This document shows, one piece after another, positions 1-5,858 of a DNA stretch of 7,296 nt. The first letter of the stretch is position 1. The number at the start of each line of letters is the position of its first letter. The notes beneath the pieces were generated by a model. The model saw nothing but the letters and a program-made list of their open reading frames with translations. It did no database searches and was not told where the DNA came from. This stretch comes from Nitrospirota bacterium. GTDB taxonomy: Bacteria > Nitrospirota > Thermodesulfovibrionia > Thermodesulfovibrionales > Dissulfurispiraceae. The DNA lies in the NCBI GenBank assembly GCA_013349595.1, contig DUZI01000092.1, positions 1 to 7,296 on the forward strand. The letters run 5' to 3'. A program made the translations under genes and the position numbers.

Positions 1-297
1 GTCAATAATTCCTTCATAAGCTGCATAACCTGCTGCCGCATCAGCAGGACCCATCATAATTGATTTCTTTTGAATCCTAACAATGTTTTCAAGATAGCCA
101 CCTGTTTCTACTACAGTTACTTCCAACTCACCTGGATATGCCTTATTAACAATACTTGCCATTGCTACTGTGTTTGCATAAAGTCCAGAACGAACACTTG
201 TAGCACCCCATTTTACATAAACCTTTTTTGCTTCTGCTACGGTGCTTTGGCTAATGAAAATACCCAATACTGCTAAAACCAATAAAACCTTTTTCAT
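1..297 (-). CDS. TAXI-family TRAP transporter solute-binding protein (N-terminal part)
   Basis: The minus strand reads open without a stop from an ATG at 297-295 to the window edge, giving 99 codons of a protein whose families usually run to about 320 residues. Residues 1-23 form a signal peptide: a KK start, a hydrophobic core (VLLVLAVLGIFI) and an AEA-K cleavage site. The mature part begins KKVYVKWGATSVRSGLYANT, which matches the start of TAXI proteins: a beta strand, then a G/T-S-x-x-SG-x-Y ligand loop. It continues with IVNKAYPGELEVTVVETGGYLEN and a segment (IMMGPADAAAGYAAYEG) typical of these binding proteins. Such proteins capture organic acids or amino acids in the periplasm and deliver them to a fused DctQM-type membrane subunit, which should lie beyond the left edge. 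The substrate cannot be told. The start is supported by a strong ribosome binding site (301-308). An upstream minus-strand promoter is visible at 354-382. Confidence 0.85.
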   Translation of the reverse strand, partial: MKKVLLVLAVLGIFISQSTVAEAKKVYVKWGATSVRSGLYANTVAMASIVNKAYPGELEVTVVETGGYLENIVRIQKKSIMMGPADAAAGYAAYEGIID

Positions 298-300
298 AAA

Positions 301-308
301 CCCTCCTC
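301..308 (-). promoter_or_regulatory. Ribosome binding site of the TAXI gene
   Basis: On the minus strand the bases read GAGGAGGG, three bases before the ATG at 297. This is a close match to the anti-Shine-Dalgarno complement. It fixes the start of a gene that is truncated at the other end by the window edge. Confidence 0.7.
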
Positions 309-353
309 TATAAAAAATTTCATTGTGTCCTAAATTGACAACAATGTTACAAA

Positions 354-382
354 ATTATACATATTTGACATAGATAACTCAA
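354..382 (-). promoter_or_regulatory. Putative sigma-70 type promoter for the TAXI gene
   Basis: On the minus strand there is TTGAGT (382-377), a 17-bp spacer and a perfect TATAAT (359-354). Transcription would start near 347, leaving a leader of about 50 nt before the ATG at 297. The -35 box lies only a few bases from the left limit of repeat copy A. No operator-like palindrome was seen in the leader. Confidence 0.5.
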
Positions 383-390
383 GATTCCTA

Positions 391-586
391 AAAGCAGCGA
401 TAGAACTGAGAACTTAATAAAATCAAGTAGGAAGGGGTGGTGAGGAATTTTTATACGACACCTTATAAAAGAAATCTTGAGAAACTTTAGCAAAAGGCAT
501 TGCATTATAAAGAATAAAGCAAAATTAAAATGAAATCATCGATTATAAAAATTCTGAAACAGCCCTTCCTAAGCGCTATTTGGGGG
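391..586 (+). repeat. Dispersed MITE-like repeat, copy A
   Basis: This is a non-coding repeat related to copies B, B2 and C in this window. Its left part (CAGCGATAGAACTGAGAACT, then GGAAGGGGTGGTGAGGAATT) aligns with the left part of B and C and with the reverse complement of B2. At 449-470 it carries the family hairpin TTTTATA-CGACACCT-TATAAAA. Its right end, 540-581, matches B 4951-4992 with one mismatch. Read outward-in as CCCAAATAGCGCTTAGGAAGGGCTGT, it is the inverted counterpart of the left end of B and C. Copy A itself lacks the outer left terminal repeat, so it looks 5'-truncated or diverged there. Its middle (about 471-535) is unlike B and C. It lies between two divergent promoters. 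Confidence 0.75.
449..470 (+). other. Conserved small hairpin in repeat A
   Basis: A 7-bp A/T stem (TTTTATA with TATAAAA) encloses the 8-base loop CGACACCT. The same loop, with at least 6 bp of the same stem, recurs in copies B (4857-4876) and C (7231-7250), while sequence just downstream has diverged. It is absent from B2, where a stretch of about 27 bases is missing at exactly this place. Confidence 0.55.
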
Positions 587-600
587 ATAAATAAAACTTC

Positions 601-629
601 TTGATTTCATAAGAAAAATCAGATATTAT
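601..629 (+). promoter_or_regulatory. Putative sigma-70 type promoter for the nifU-like gene and operon
   Basis: TTGATT (601-606) and TATTAT (624-629) are separated by 17 bp, which predicts a start near 636 and a leader of about 22 nt containing the ribosome binding site AAGGAGGGG (643-651). It begins just beyond the right end of repeat copy A. It is the only good promoter seen for the four-gene plus-strand run that follows. Confidence 0.5.
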
Positions 630-657
630 TTATTATCTTATTAAGGAGGGGAGAAAA

Positions 658-882
658 ATGGTTACAAAGGACATGGTGGAAGGTGTACTGCAAAAGATTA
701 GGGTTGGTCTAAAGACTGAAGGGGGAGATATTGAACTTATTGAAATAAAAGACGATATTGTATATGTGAGGCTCAAAGGCGCTTGTGGTAGTTGCCCTAT
801 GTCAACATTAACCCTTAAAAACTATGTAGAGTCAACTTTAAAAAAGGAGATACCAGCAATAAAATCAGTGCAGTCTGCCTGA
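658..882 (+). CDS. NifU C-terminal-domain Fe-S cluster scaffold/carrier protein
   Basis: This 74-residue protein is a complete stand-alone NifU C-terminal (Nfu) domain. It has the family pattern of a starting helix, an EGGDIELIEI segment (residues 21-30, usually DGGD in the family), the strand IVYVRLKGAC and the cluster-binding C-x-x-C at Cys43 and Cys46 (GACGSCPMS), then a helix (LKNYVESTLKKEIP). Proteins of this type bind a [4Fe-4S] cluster between two subunits through these cysteines and pass it to target enzymes in the cytoplasm. The start is well fixed by AAGGAGGGG ending seven bases upstream. It is the first gene of the plus-strand run. The next gene starts 29 nt after its stop, and no terminator lies between them. 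Without the N-terminal NifU or Nfu domains it should not be called nifU itself. Confidence 0.92.
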   Translation: MVTKDMVEGVLQKIRVGLKTEGGDIELIEIKDDIVYVRLKGACGSCPMSTLTLKNYVESTLKKEIPAIKSVQSA

Positions 883-911
883 TATAGATTAGGTTACTAT
901 ATTAACCATTC

Positions 912-2273
912 ATGGACTATAAGATAACAAAAATTACAAAGTCATTAGTTCTAAAAATACTCATATTAACTTCAATATTATTTCAAACAACAAACCTTTA
1001 TGCAAATGAGATAATTGATGTCAAAGCCCTTAGACATTGGACTACAAACGATACAATAAGAGTAGTTGTTGACTTATCAGGCTCAATTGAGTTTACAAAG
1101 GGCAAATTGTCAAACCCCGAAAGACTTTTCTTTGATATAAAAAATAGCAGGCTTCAAAAGGGTGTTCAGCCTAACTATTCAATAGGTGATAATCTCATAA
1201 AATCCATTAGAGTGGGGCAATTTAATCCAACTACTGTGAGGATAGTCTTTGACCTTGAAAGGAGTGATTATGAATTTAAGGTCTTTACCCTTGAAGACCC
1301 AATGAGGCTTGTCATTGATTTTGTTACAAAACAGAATAATAACATAGAGACACCTAAGGAACAACCAAAACCACAAACACCACCTAAAAACCAACCTGAG
1401 AAACAACCCCTTGATGTAAAGACAGAGGCAAAGTTAGCCAAAAAAATAATCGTCATTGATGCAGGTCATGGGGGACATGACCCAGGTGCTGTTGGCCCAA
1501 CAGGTCTTTATGAAAAAGATGTTGTCTTGGATATAACCTTAAAGACAAAAGAACACCTTAATAACAGATATCCCCATTATGAAGTCCATCTTACCCGTGA
1601 CAAGGATGTCTTCATACCCCTTGATAAAAGGGCTCAGATTGCCAATAAACTTAATGCAGACCTATTTGTATCAGTGCACGCCAATGCATCAACTAATAGG
1701 ACTGCAAGGGGTATTGAGACCTATTTGTTAAACTGGACTGACGATGAAGAGGCTCTTAAGGTTGCTGCAAGAGAAAATTCCATATCACTCAAACAAATGA
1801 AGGAAATGAAAAATGAGATTTCAATCATACTTACTTCCTTAGAGAGGGAAAGCAAGAGAGACGAATCTATCAAGTTAGCCGGTTATGTTCAAAATGCTAT
1901 GTCTGCTTTAATCACTGAAGATTATCCACAGGTGCCAAATCTTGGTGTAAAACAGGCGCTCTTTTATGTCCTTGTTGGGGCAAAGATGCCTTCAATATTG
2001 ACAGAGGTTTCTTTTATAAGCAATAAAGAAGAAGAAAGACTCCTTGCAAGTGAAGACTATCGCGATAAGCTCGCCCATTCCATAGCAGAAGGCATAAATG
2101 GGTATTTCATGAATTTGCCTGCAAACAAGATTGCAAAATATAGCAAACCTCGATTACCTGAAAAGAAACCAACCACCACAGAAAAGATAAAATATGTAAA
2201 AAAGCCCACCCAAGACCAAGTAAAGTCAAAAAAGAAGACCAATAACAAAGACTACAAGATTAGACGCGTCTAA
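912..2273 (+). CDS. N-acetylmuramoyl-L-alanine amidase with AMIN domain (AmiC-like)
   Basis: This 453-residue exported zinc amidase cleaves the bond between MurNAc and L-alanine in peptidoglycan, usually at division sites. Residues 1-32 are a signal peptide (basic start, LVLKILILTSILF, cut near YANE). Residues 36-137 fit an AMIN domain, which targets such enzymes to the wall or septum. Residues 140-175 are a Pro/Gln/Lys linker. Residues 178-400 are the Amidase_3 fold: zinc ligands His186 (DAGHGGHDPGA), Glu201 (LYEKD) and His256 (SVHANAS), and catalytic Glu365 (ILTEVSF). Residues about 283-335 form a helical insert of the kind that blocks the active site in regulated AmiA/B/C enzymes. A lysine-rich tail of about 50 residues (404-453) follows the domain and is unusual. 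The ribosome binding site is poor: only AGG at 891-893, in a small hairpin (892-907). A stop codon at 903-905 in the same frame excludes a longer protein. Confidence 0.93.
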   Translation: MDYKITKITKSLVLKILILTSILFQTTNLYANEIIDVKALRHWTTNDTIRVVVDLSGSIEFTKGKLSNPERLFFDIKNSRLQKGVQPNYSIGDNLIKSIRVGQFNPTTVRIVFDLERSDYEFKVFTLEDPMRLVIDFVTKQNNNIETPKEQPKPQTPPKNQPEKQPLDVKTEAKLAKKIIVIDAGHGGHDPGAVGPTGLYEKDVVLDITLKTKEHLNNRYPHYEVHLTRDKDVFIPLDKRAQIANKLNADLFVSVHANASTNRTARGIETYLLNWTDDEEALKVAARENSISLKQMKEMKNEISIILTSLERESKRDESIKLAGYVQNAMSALITEDYPQVPNLGVKQALFYVLVGAKMPSILTEVSFISNKEEERLLASEDYRDKLAHSIAEGINGYFMNLPANKIAKYSKPRLPEKKPTTTEKIKYVKKPTQDQVKSKKKTNNKDYKIRRV

Positions 2274-2282
2274 TTTTTATTA

Positions 2283-3857
2283 ATGAATCAAAGCTATCTC
2301 ATTTGTAATGCCCTATGCATTGATGGCTCAGGCAGAGAGCCCCTCAAGAAAAATCTTTTTATCAAAGACAAATTTATAAATTACCTTGGGGATGAAAAGC
2401 CTCAGGCTGATGTGGTAATTGATGCAAAAGGGCTTGTGCTAACGCCTGGTTTTATTGATACTCATGGCCATTCTGAATTTACGCTCTCTGCTGATGGACG
2501 GGCGCAGGGCAAAATATCACAGGGAGTTACTACAGAGATAAATGGTAATTGTGGTATATCTGCAGGACCAATCTACAATGATGCAGTAAAACAAAGGGCT
2601 TCAGACTTTGATGAACTTGGATTAAAACCCTGGCAAAGTTTTGAGGAATTTTACAAGGCTTTAAGTCAAAGGGGATTTGCCATTAACTATGCAACCCTCT
2701 GTGGTCAAGGTAATATTAGGGCTTCAGTAATTGGTTATCAAAAAGGCAGGGCTGATAAGACCCAAATGGAGAGTATGTGTAACCTTTTAAATGAAGCAAT
2801 CTCTATAGGTGCAAGGGGGCTTTCAACAGGGCTAATATATCCACCCGGTCTTTTCACTGAAACTGAGGAATTAATTGAACTGTGTAAATGTATGGCTAAA
2901 ACTAATCCCAATCTTCTTTATGTGCCTCACATGAGAAGTGAGACTGATTTTGTTATCGAAGCCATAGAGGAGTCAATTAGAATTTGTAAAGAATCAGGCG
3001 TAAGGCTCCATATATCTCACCTCAAAACTGGTGGAAGGGCTAATTGGCATAAGATTGATAAGATAATTGATTTAATCGAAAATGCTAAGGCAGAAGGGCT
3101 TGAGATTACCTGCGATAGATACCCCTACATTGCTTCAAGCACAGATTTAGACACAATATTGCCAAAATGGGTCTTTGAAGGAGGTATTGAAGAGGAACTT
3201 AAGAGGCTTAACTCACCTGATATGGTAAAGAAGATAAAAAGCGAACTTAAGAGAGAAAACCCACTAATCTGGGATGAGATATTGGTTTCATCAGTTTACT
3301 ACGAACCCAATAAATGGATGGAAGGTTTGACAATCAAGGAGATTACAGAAAGACAGGGTAACAATGACCCCATAGACAGTCTTATTGCTATAATAATCGC
3401 TGACAAGGCAAAGACAGGCGGGATATTCTTTACAATGAATGAAGACAACCTCAAGAAATTCCTATCTCTCCCCTACATGATGATTGGCTCCGACAGTGCA
3501 GTGCGTAATTTTGATGGTATTACTAAAAAGGGCAAACCACATCCGAGAGGTTTTGGTTCTTTTGTAAGATTCATAGGAAAATATGTAAGGGATGAAGGAC
3601 TTATGACCTTACAAGAGGCAATAAGGAGGATTACTTCACTGCCTGCTATAACTTTTAGAATACCAAAAAGAGGATACCTCAAAGAAGGCTATTTTGCAGA
3701 TATAACACTTTTTGATTATTCTGAGATTATAGACACTGCAGACTATAAAAACCCTTTTCACCGTGCTAAAGGGGTAAAATGGGTCTTTGTAAATGGTACA
3801 CCTGTTTATGAAGATGGTGAATTTACAAACAAACTAACTGGGATGATAATTAAATGA
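2283..3857 (+). CDS. N-acyl-D-amino-acid deacylase (D-aminoacylase)
   Basis: At 524 residues this is a full-length member of the amidohydrolase superfamily. It matches the D-aminoacylase branch, which hydrolyses N-acyl-D-amino acids to the free D-amino acid and an acid in the cytoplasm. The visible metal-site residues follow that branch: His61 and His63 (GFIDTHGHSE), the bridging Cys90 (INGNCGIS) that replaces the usual carboxylated lysine, His216 (VPHMRSE), His246 (LHISHLK) and the catalytic Asp404 (IGSDSA). The C-terminal strand region (GYFADITLFDY ... VKWVFVNGTPVYEDG) is the typical small beta domain. It starts nine bases after the amidase stop with no Shine-Dalgarno sequence, so it is probably translated by coupling. 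Placed after a peptidoglycan amidase, it could act on D-amino-acid derivatives from wall turnover. That is inference, and some relatives act on other N-acyl or dipeptide substrates. Confidence 0.9.
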   Translation: MNQSYLICNALCIDGSGREPLKKNLFIKDKFINYLGDEKPQADVVIDAKGLVLTPGFIDTHGHSEFTLSADGRAQGKISQGVTTEINGNCGISAGPIYNDAVKQRASDFDELGLKPWQSFEEFYKALSQRGFAINYATLCGQGNIRASVIGYQKGRADKTQMESMCNLLNEAISIGARGLSTGLIYPPGLFTETEELIELCKCMAKTNPNLLYVPHMRSETDFVIEAIEESIRICKESGVRLHISHLKTGGRANWHKIDKIIDLIENAKAEGLEITCDRYPYIASSTDLDTILPKWVFEGGIEEELKRLNSPDMVKKIKSELKRENPLIWDEILVSSVYYEPNKWMEGLTIKEITERQGNNDPIDSLIAIIIADKAKTGGIFFTMNEDNLKKFLSLPYMMIGSDSAVRNFDGITKKGKPHPRGFGSFVRFIGKYVRDEGLMTLQEAIRRITSLPAITFRIPKRGYLKEGYFADITLFDYSEIIDTADYKNPFHRAKGVKWVFVNGTPVYEDGEFTNKLTGMIIK

Positions 3858-4612
3858 TAAAAAGAAGCTTTGTAATACCAGTAATTGACCTATCACCACA
3901 CAGCCCCTATAACATACTCACCCTACTTGAAGATTTAAAGGGAGTTGATGGTGAGGTTATCTGCATTTTTAATTCAGAAGAGGTTTATGAGTTATTAAAA
4001 TCTCACAACAGGATTGATAAGTATTGTCATAATAACATGAATGCAGGTGTAAGCAGGTCTTGGAACTTGGGAATCAACATGGCAGAGGCTGGTGTGATTT
4101 TTATCATGAATGCAGATTTACATATTTCTAAAAAGTGTATTGAAGAGATGGAGCAATATCTCTTAAGTCTTGACAAGGCGGTTATTGTTGGACCTCAAGG
4201 CTCACATCTTGATTTAAAGAGACTTGCAGTAACAAGGTATTTTCAGAAAGGTACCTTTGATAAACCTGTTAAGACCCATGATGTATCTGGTTTTCTCTTT
4301 GCAATTAATGGAGAACTTTATCATCAATATCGTTTCTGCTTTGATATACGATATAGTCCATGCTTTTTTGAGGAATGGGATATGGGAATGCAGGTTTTGT
4401 TAGAGAGGCAATCCCTTTATGCAGTGCCAGTTATTGAATTTGACCACCATTGGGGAATGTCTCAGGAGAGAGATGACAGGGAGATAGTTTATTTTGGAAA
4501 GACCGTAAAGAGGGGGGATGTGATGATTGAAAATAGAAAGAAATTTGTTCTTAAATGGTGTCATCAGATCCCCTTTCATGATGATTTATTAAAAGAAGCA
4601 GGTGTTAGGTAA
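3854..4612 (+). CDS. Glycosyltransferase family 2-like protein
   Basis: This 252-residue cytosolic protein without membrane segments has the layout of a GT-A fold glycosyltransferase of family 2. An N-terminal strand (FVIPVID) is followed by the sugar-nucleotide region, with N-AGVSRSWNLGI at 62-74 and FIMNADLHIS at 83-92. The latter sits where family members carry DxD; here it reads Asn86-Ala-Asp88, a tolerated variant but a weaker metal site. The acceptor side shows VSGFLFAIN (144-152), the FEEWDMG motif (172-178) that supplies the likely catalytic acid in the family's ED position, and DHHWG (197-201). Its ATG overlaps the stop of the deacylase by four bases (ATGA), so translation is coupled. 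It would transfer a sugar from a nucleotide donor to a glycan or lipid acceptor. The acceptor cannot be told. Repeat copy B lies downstream. Confidence 0.8.
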   Translation: MIKRSFVIPVIDLSPHSPYNILTLLEDLKGVDGEVICIFNSEEVYELLKSHNRIDKYCHNNMNAGVSRSWNLGINMAEAGVIFIMNADLHISKKCIEEMEQYLLSLDKAVIVGPQGSHLDLKRLAVTRYFQKGTFDKPVKTHDVSGFLFAINGELYHQYRFCFDIRYSPCFFEEWDMGMQVLLERQSLYAVPVIEFDHHWGMSQERDDREIVYFGKTVKRGDVMIENRKKFVLKWCHQIPFHDDLLKEAGVR

Positions 4613-4756
4613 ACATGGAATTTTCATTAGAATTGTAAAATCATATCAAGACTTAGTCCTTTGCACTTGTCAAGACTTGAAGCGACAACTTCTTTATCCT
4701 TAATGCTGCTGACTGCAAGTTTATTTTATCCCTTGTTTATGGCAAAGAATCAATAA
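4613..4756. other. Intergenic stretch with possible minus-strand coding relic
   Basis: No intact gene is present between the glycosyltransferase stop and repeat B. On the minus strand, 4725-4627 reads 32 residues (NKLAVSSIKDKEVVASSLDK, then CKGLSLDMILQF) and ends in TAA. It is preceded by an in-frame stop and has no start codon. The composition looks protein-like, and it could be the tail of a gene broken by the repeat that lies upstream of it on that strand. I do not recognise the family, and a chance reading frame remains possible. Confidence 0.15.
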
Positions 4757-4993
4757 ACCCAAAAATAGCGATAGGAAGGGCTGTCCCAAAATCGGCGATA
4801 GAACTAAAAAGCTTAATAAAATTAGCAAGTAAGATAGGAAGGGCTGGTGAAGGATGTTTATACGACACCTTATAAAAAAAGTTCCTAGGGGGGCTTTGTC
4901 ATAAGGCATTGTTTTAAATGTATAAATCAAAAATTATAAATAAAATTTGTCGATTATAAAAATCCTGAAACAGCCCTTCCTAAGCGCTATTTT
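4757..4993 (+). repeat. Dispersed MITE-like repeat, copy B (complete)
   Basis: This is the most complete copy. The left end, ACCCAAAAATAGCGATAGG then AAGGGCTGT (4757-4784), is an imperfect inverted match to the right end, ACAGCCCTTCCTAAGCGCTATTTT (4970-4993). The inner boundaries are TA-GGAAGGGCTG on the left and CAGCCCTTCC-TA on the right, so a TA target duplication is possible. GATAGGAAGGGCTG occurs twice as a direct repeat (4770-4783 and 4833-4846). The left 166 bases (4757-4922) match copy C with about seven substitutions and one indel. No convincing reading frame spans it, so it would be non-autonomous and depend on a transposase encoded elsewhere. Confidence 0.8.
4857..4876 (+). other. 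Conserved small hairpin in repeat B
   Basis: TTTATA-CGACACCT-TATAAA: a 6-bp stem with the same 8-base loop as in copies A and C. It lies just after the GGAAGGGCTGGTGAAGGA block. Confidence 0.55.
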
Positions 4994-5019
4994 AAGGGCT
5001 GTTTCGGAATCTTTATAAT
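4953..5019. repeat. Long inverted repeat at the B/B2 junction (possible bidirectional terminator)
   Basis: The 26-base arm 4953-4978 and the 26-base arm 4994-5019 are reverse complements with three mismatches, around a 15-base loop. The innermost 12 pairs (GAAACAGCCCTT with AAGGGCTGTTTC) are perfect. The structure arises from two repeat copies meeting head-to-head. It sits between the 3' ends of two convergent genes, so as RNA it could stop transcription from either side. It lacks a clean U-tract, so terminator function is only a suggestion. Confidence 0.6.
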
Positions 5020-5110
5020 GCAATGTCTTTTGCTAAAGTTTCTCAAAATTCCTCACCAACCCTTCCTAGTTGATTCTGTTAAGTTCTCAGTTCTATTGCT
5101 GATTTTGGGT
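4994..5110 (-). repeat. Inverted, internally deleted repeat copy B2
   Basis: Read on the minus strand it runs ACCCAAAATCAGCAATAGAA, then CTGAGAACTT, and so on to GAAACAGCCCTT. It is closest to copy A: about 50 of the first 57 bases agree, and a second block (TTGAGAAACTTTAGCAAAAG and following) agrees with two mismatches. Compared with A it lacks the small hairpin (A about 450-477) and the stretch between two ATTATAAA repeats (A 504-515 and 542-553). Its outer end carries ACCCAAAA like the left ends of B and C. With B it makes a 354-bp compound element from 4757 to 5110. Confidence 0.7.
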
Positions 5111-5168
5111 CTTGGTTATTTTAGTCAATAGATTTGAACTTTATTTTATAATTAATGCCACTCATTAT

Positions 5169-5489
5169 CTATCTTTCAATAGTCCTATAAAAACAGGTCC
5201 TCTCTCCTGTATGACAGGCTCCGTTACCGTGTTGTTTAACTTTTATAAGTAGTGTATCTTCATCACAATCATAATATATTTTTTTTATCTCCTGCAGACT
5301 ACCAGAAGTCTCACCTTTTTTCCAGTATTTCTGTCTTGAACGAGACCAAAAGTGAGTATAGCCTGTTTCAATTGTCATTTCTAATGATTGCTCATTCATA
5401 TAAGCCATCATAAGGACTTCTCCTGTTTCATGCTCCTGAATTATTGCTGGTATAAGACCCTTTTCATCATATTTTAGTTTTGGTATCAT
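5169..5489 (-). CDS. hisI: Phosphoribosyl-AMP cyclohydrolase
   Basis: This 106-residue protein opens the adenine ring of phosphoribosyl-AMP to give ProFAR, the third step of histidine synthesis, in the cytoplasm. The family signature is complete: LIPAIIQ and VLMMAYMN near the start, the substrate loop FWSRSRQKYWKKGETSGS (residues 47-64), the magnesium-binding DCDED (74-78, with Cys75 also a zinc ligand), and the other zinc cysteines Cys92 (GACHTG) and Cys99 (TCFY). The length fits the stand-alone cyclohydrolase without a fused HisE pyrophosphohydrolase domain, which must be elsewhere. The start ATG at 5489 follows AGAGAGG on the minus strand at good spacing. No other his gene is visible in the window. 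Its 3' end faces the compound repeat, and its promoter region overlaps that of the divergent gene at 5583. Confidence 0.96.
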   Translation of the reverse strand: MIPKLKYDEKGLIPAIIQEHETGEVLMMAYMNEQSLEMTIETGYTHFWSRSRQKYWKKGETSGSLQEIKKIYYDCDEDTLLIKVKQHGNGACHTGERTCFYRTIER

Positions 5490-5505
5490 ATTTACCTCTC
5501 TTTGT

Positions 5506-5535
5506 TTGTTTTATAATCGATTAAGAAGATATAAT
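5506..5535 (+). promoter_or_regulatory. Putative promoter for the 87-residue protein/amidohydrolase unit
   Basis: TTGTTT (5506-5511), an 18-bp spacer and a perfect TATAAT (5530-5535) predict a start near 5542, giving a leader of about 40 nt with GGGAGGG (5572-5578) before the ATG at 5583. The site lies within the roughly 93-bp divergent gap shared with hisI. Confidence 0.4.
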
Positions 5536-5562
5536 GAATACCAATTATACTATTTCTGTCAA
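5534..5562 (-). promoter_or_regulatory. Weak candidate promoter for hisI
   Basis: On the minus strand there is a perfect TTGACA (5562-5557) with a poor -10 (ATTCAT) 17 bp downstream at 5539-5534. It overlaps the opposite TATAAT, so the two divergent promoters would compete if both are real. Confidence 0.25.
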
Positions 5563-5582
5563 TATAAAATTGGGAGGGCTTT

Positions 5583-5846
5583 ATGGAATATAAGATTGAC
5601 ATTGCTGAAGTCAAGGAACTTGCTGGTAGGTTTACCGTTCAAGATTTAGAATTATGTATAAACCAACAATTACAAGAAGGTCAAAATGTATGTAAAAAAA
5701 ACGGTCCAACAGAAGAGATTATCAATGAACTTGCTAAGGCTAACTTTGTTAGAGAACTTGTTGATAAAGGTATGTCAATTCAGGAAGCAGTTAGAGAATT
5801 AGCAAGAAGGATAAGGGCATTTAAAATCCAAAAACAAAACAATTGA
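5583..5846 (+). CDS. Conserved-looking small helical protein of unknown function
   Basis: This 87-residue soluble protein is one I cannot assign to a named family. It is rich in Glu, Lys, Gln and Arg and appears mostly helical. The N-terminal MEYKIDIAEVKELAGRFTV leads into helices around QDLELCINQQLQEG and TEEIINELAKANFVRELVDKG, and the C-terminal segment SIQEAVRELARRIRAF is amphipathic and basic. Two cysteines (Cys25 and Cys37) are present but not in a metal-binding pattern. There is no signal peptide or membrane segment. The start is well supported by GGGAGGG, four bases upstream. Twelve bases separate it from the amidohydrolase, so the two are probably co-transcribed. A helical adaptor or regulator is possible, but nothing in the sequence shows a function. 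Confidence 0.8.
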   Translation: MEYKIDIAEVKELAGRFTVQDLELCINQQLQEGQNVCKKNGPTEEIINELAKANFVRELVDKGMSIQEAVRELARRIRAFKIQKQNN

Positions 5847-5858
5847 GATGGCAAACTC

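Noticed and set aside
70..276. Plus-strand open frame rich in Cys, Tyr and Phe
   Set aside because: It is antisense to the TAXI gene, has no ribosome binding site, and its composition is that of a reverse-complement shadow.
391..586. CRISPR array or tandem repeats
   Set aside because: Repeated blocks are dispersed copies of one element with inverted ends; there are no regularly spaced identical repeats with unique spacers.
298..657. Riboswitch or structured leader upstream of the TAXI or nifU-like gene
   Set aside because: Predicted leaders are only about 50 and 22 nt and contain no recognisable riboswitch core. The structure in this gap belongs to the mobile repeat.
4645..4680. Short direct repeat TCAAGACTT (two copies about 25 bp apart)
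   Set aside because: It is nine bases long with no third copy and no adjoining gene start; chance is a sufficient explanation.
4721..4930. Minus-strand open frame of 69 codons across repeat B
   Set aside because: It lies mostly within the non-coding repeat, has no good ribosome binding site, and its leucine-rich end comes from repeated GGAAGGG blocks. The equivalent copy in A is not open in a matching way.
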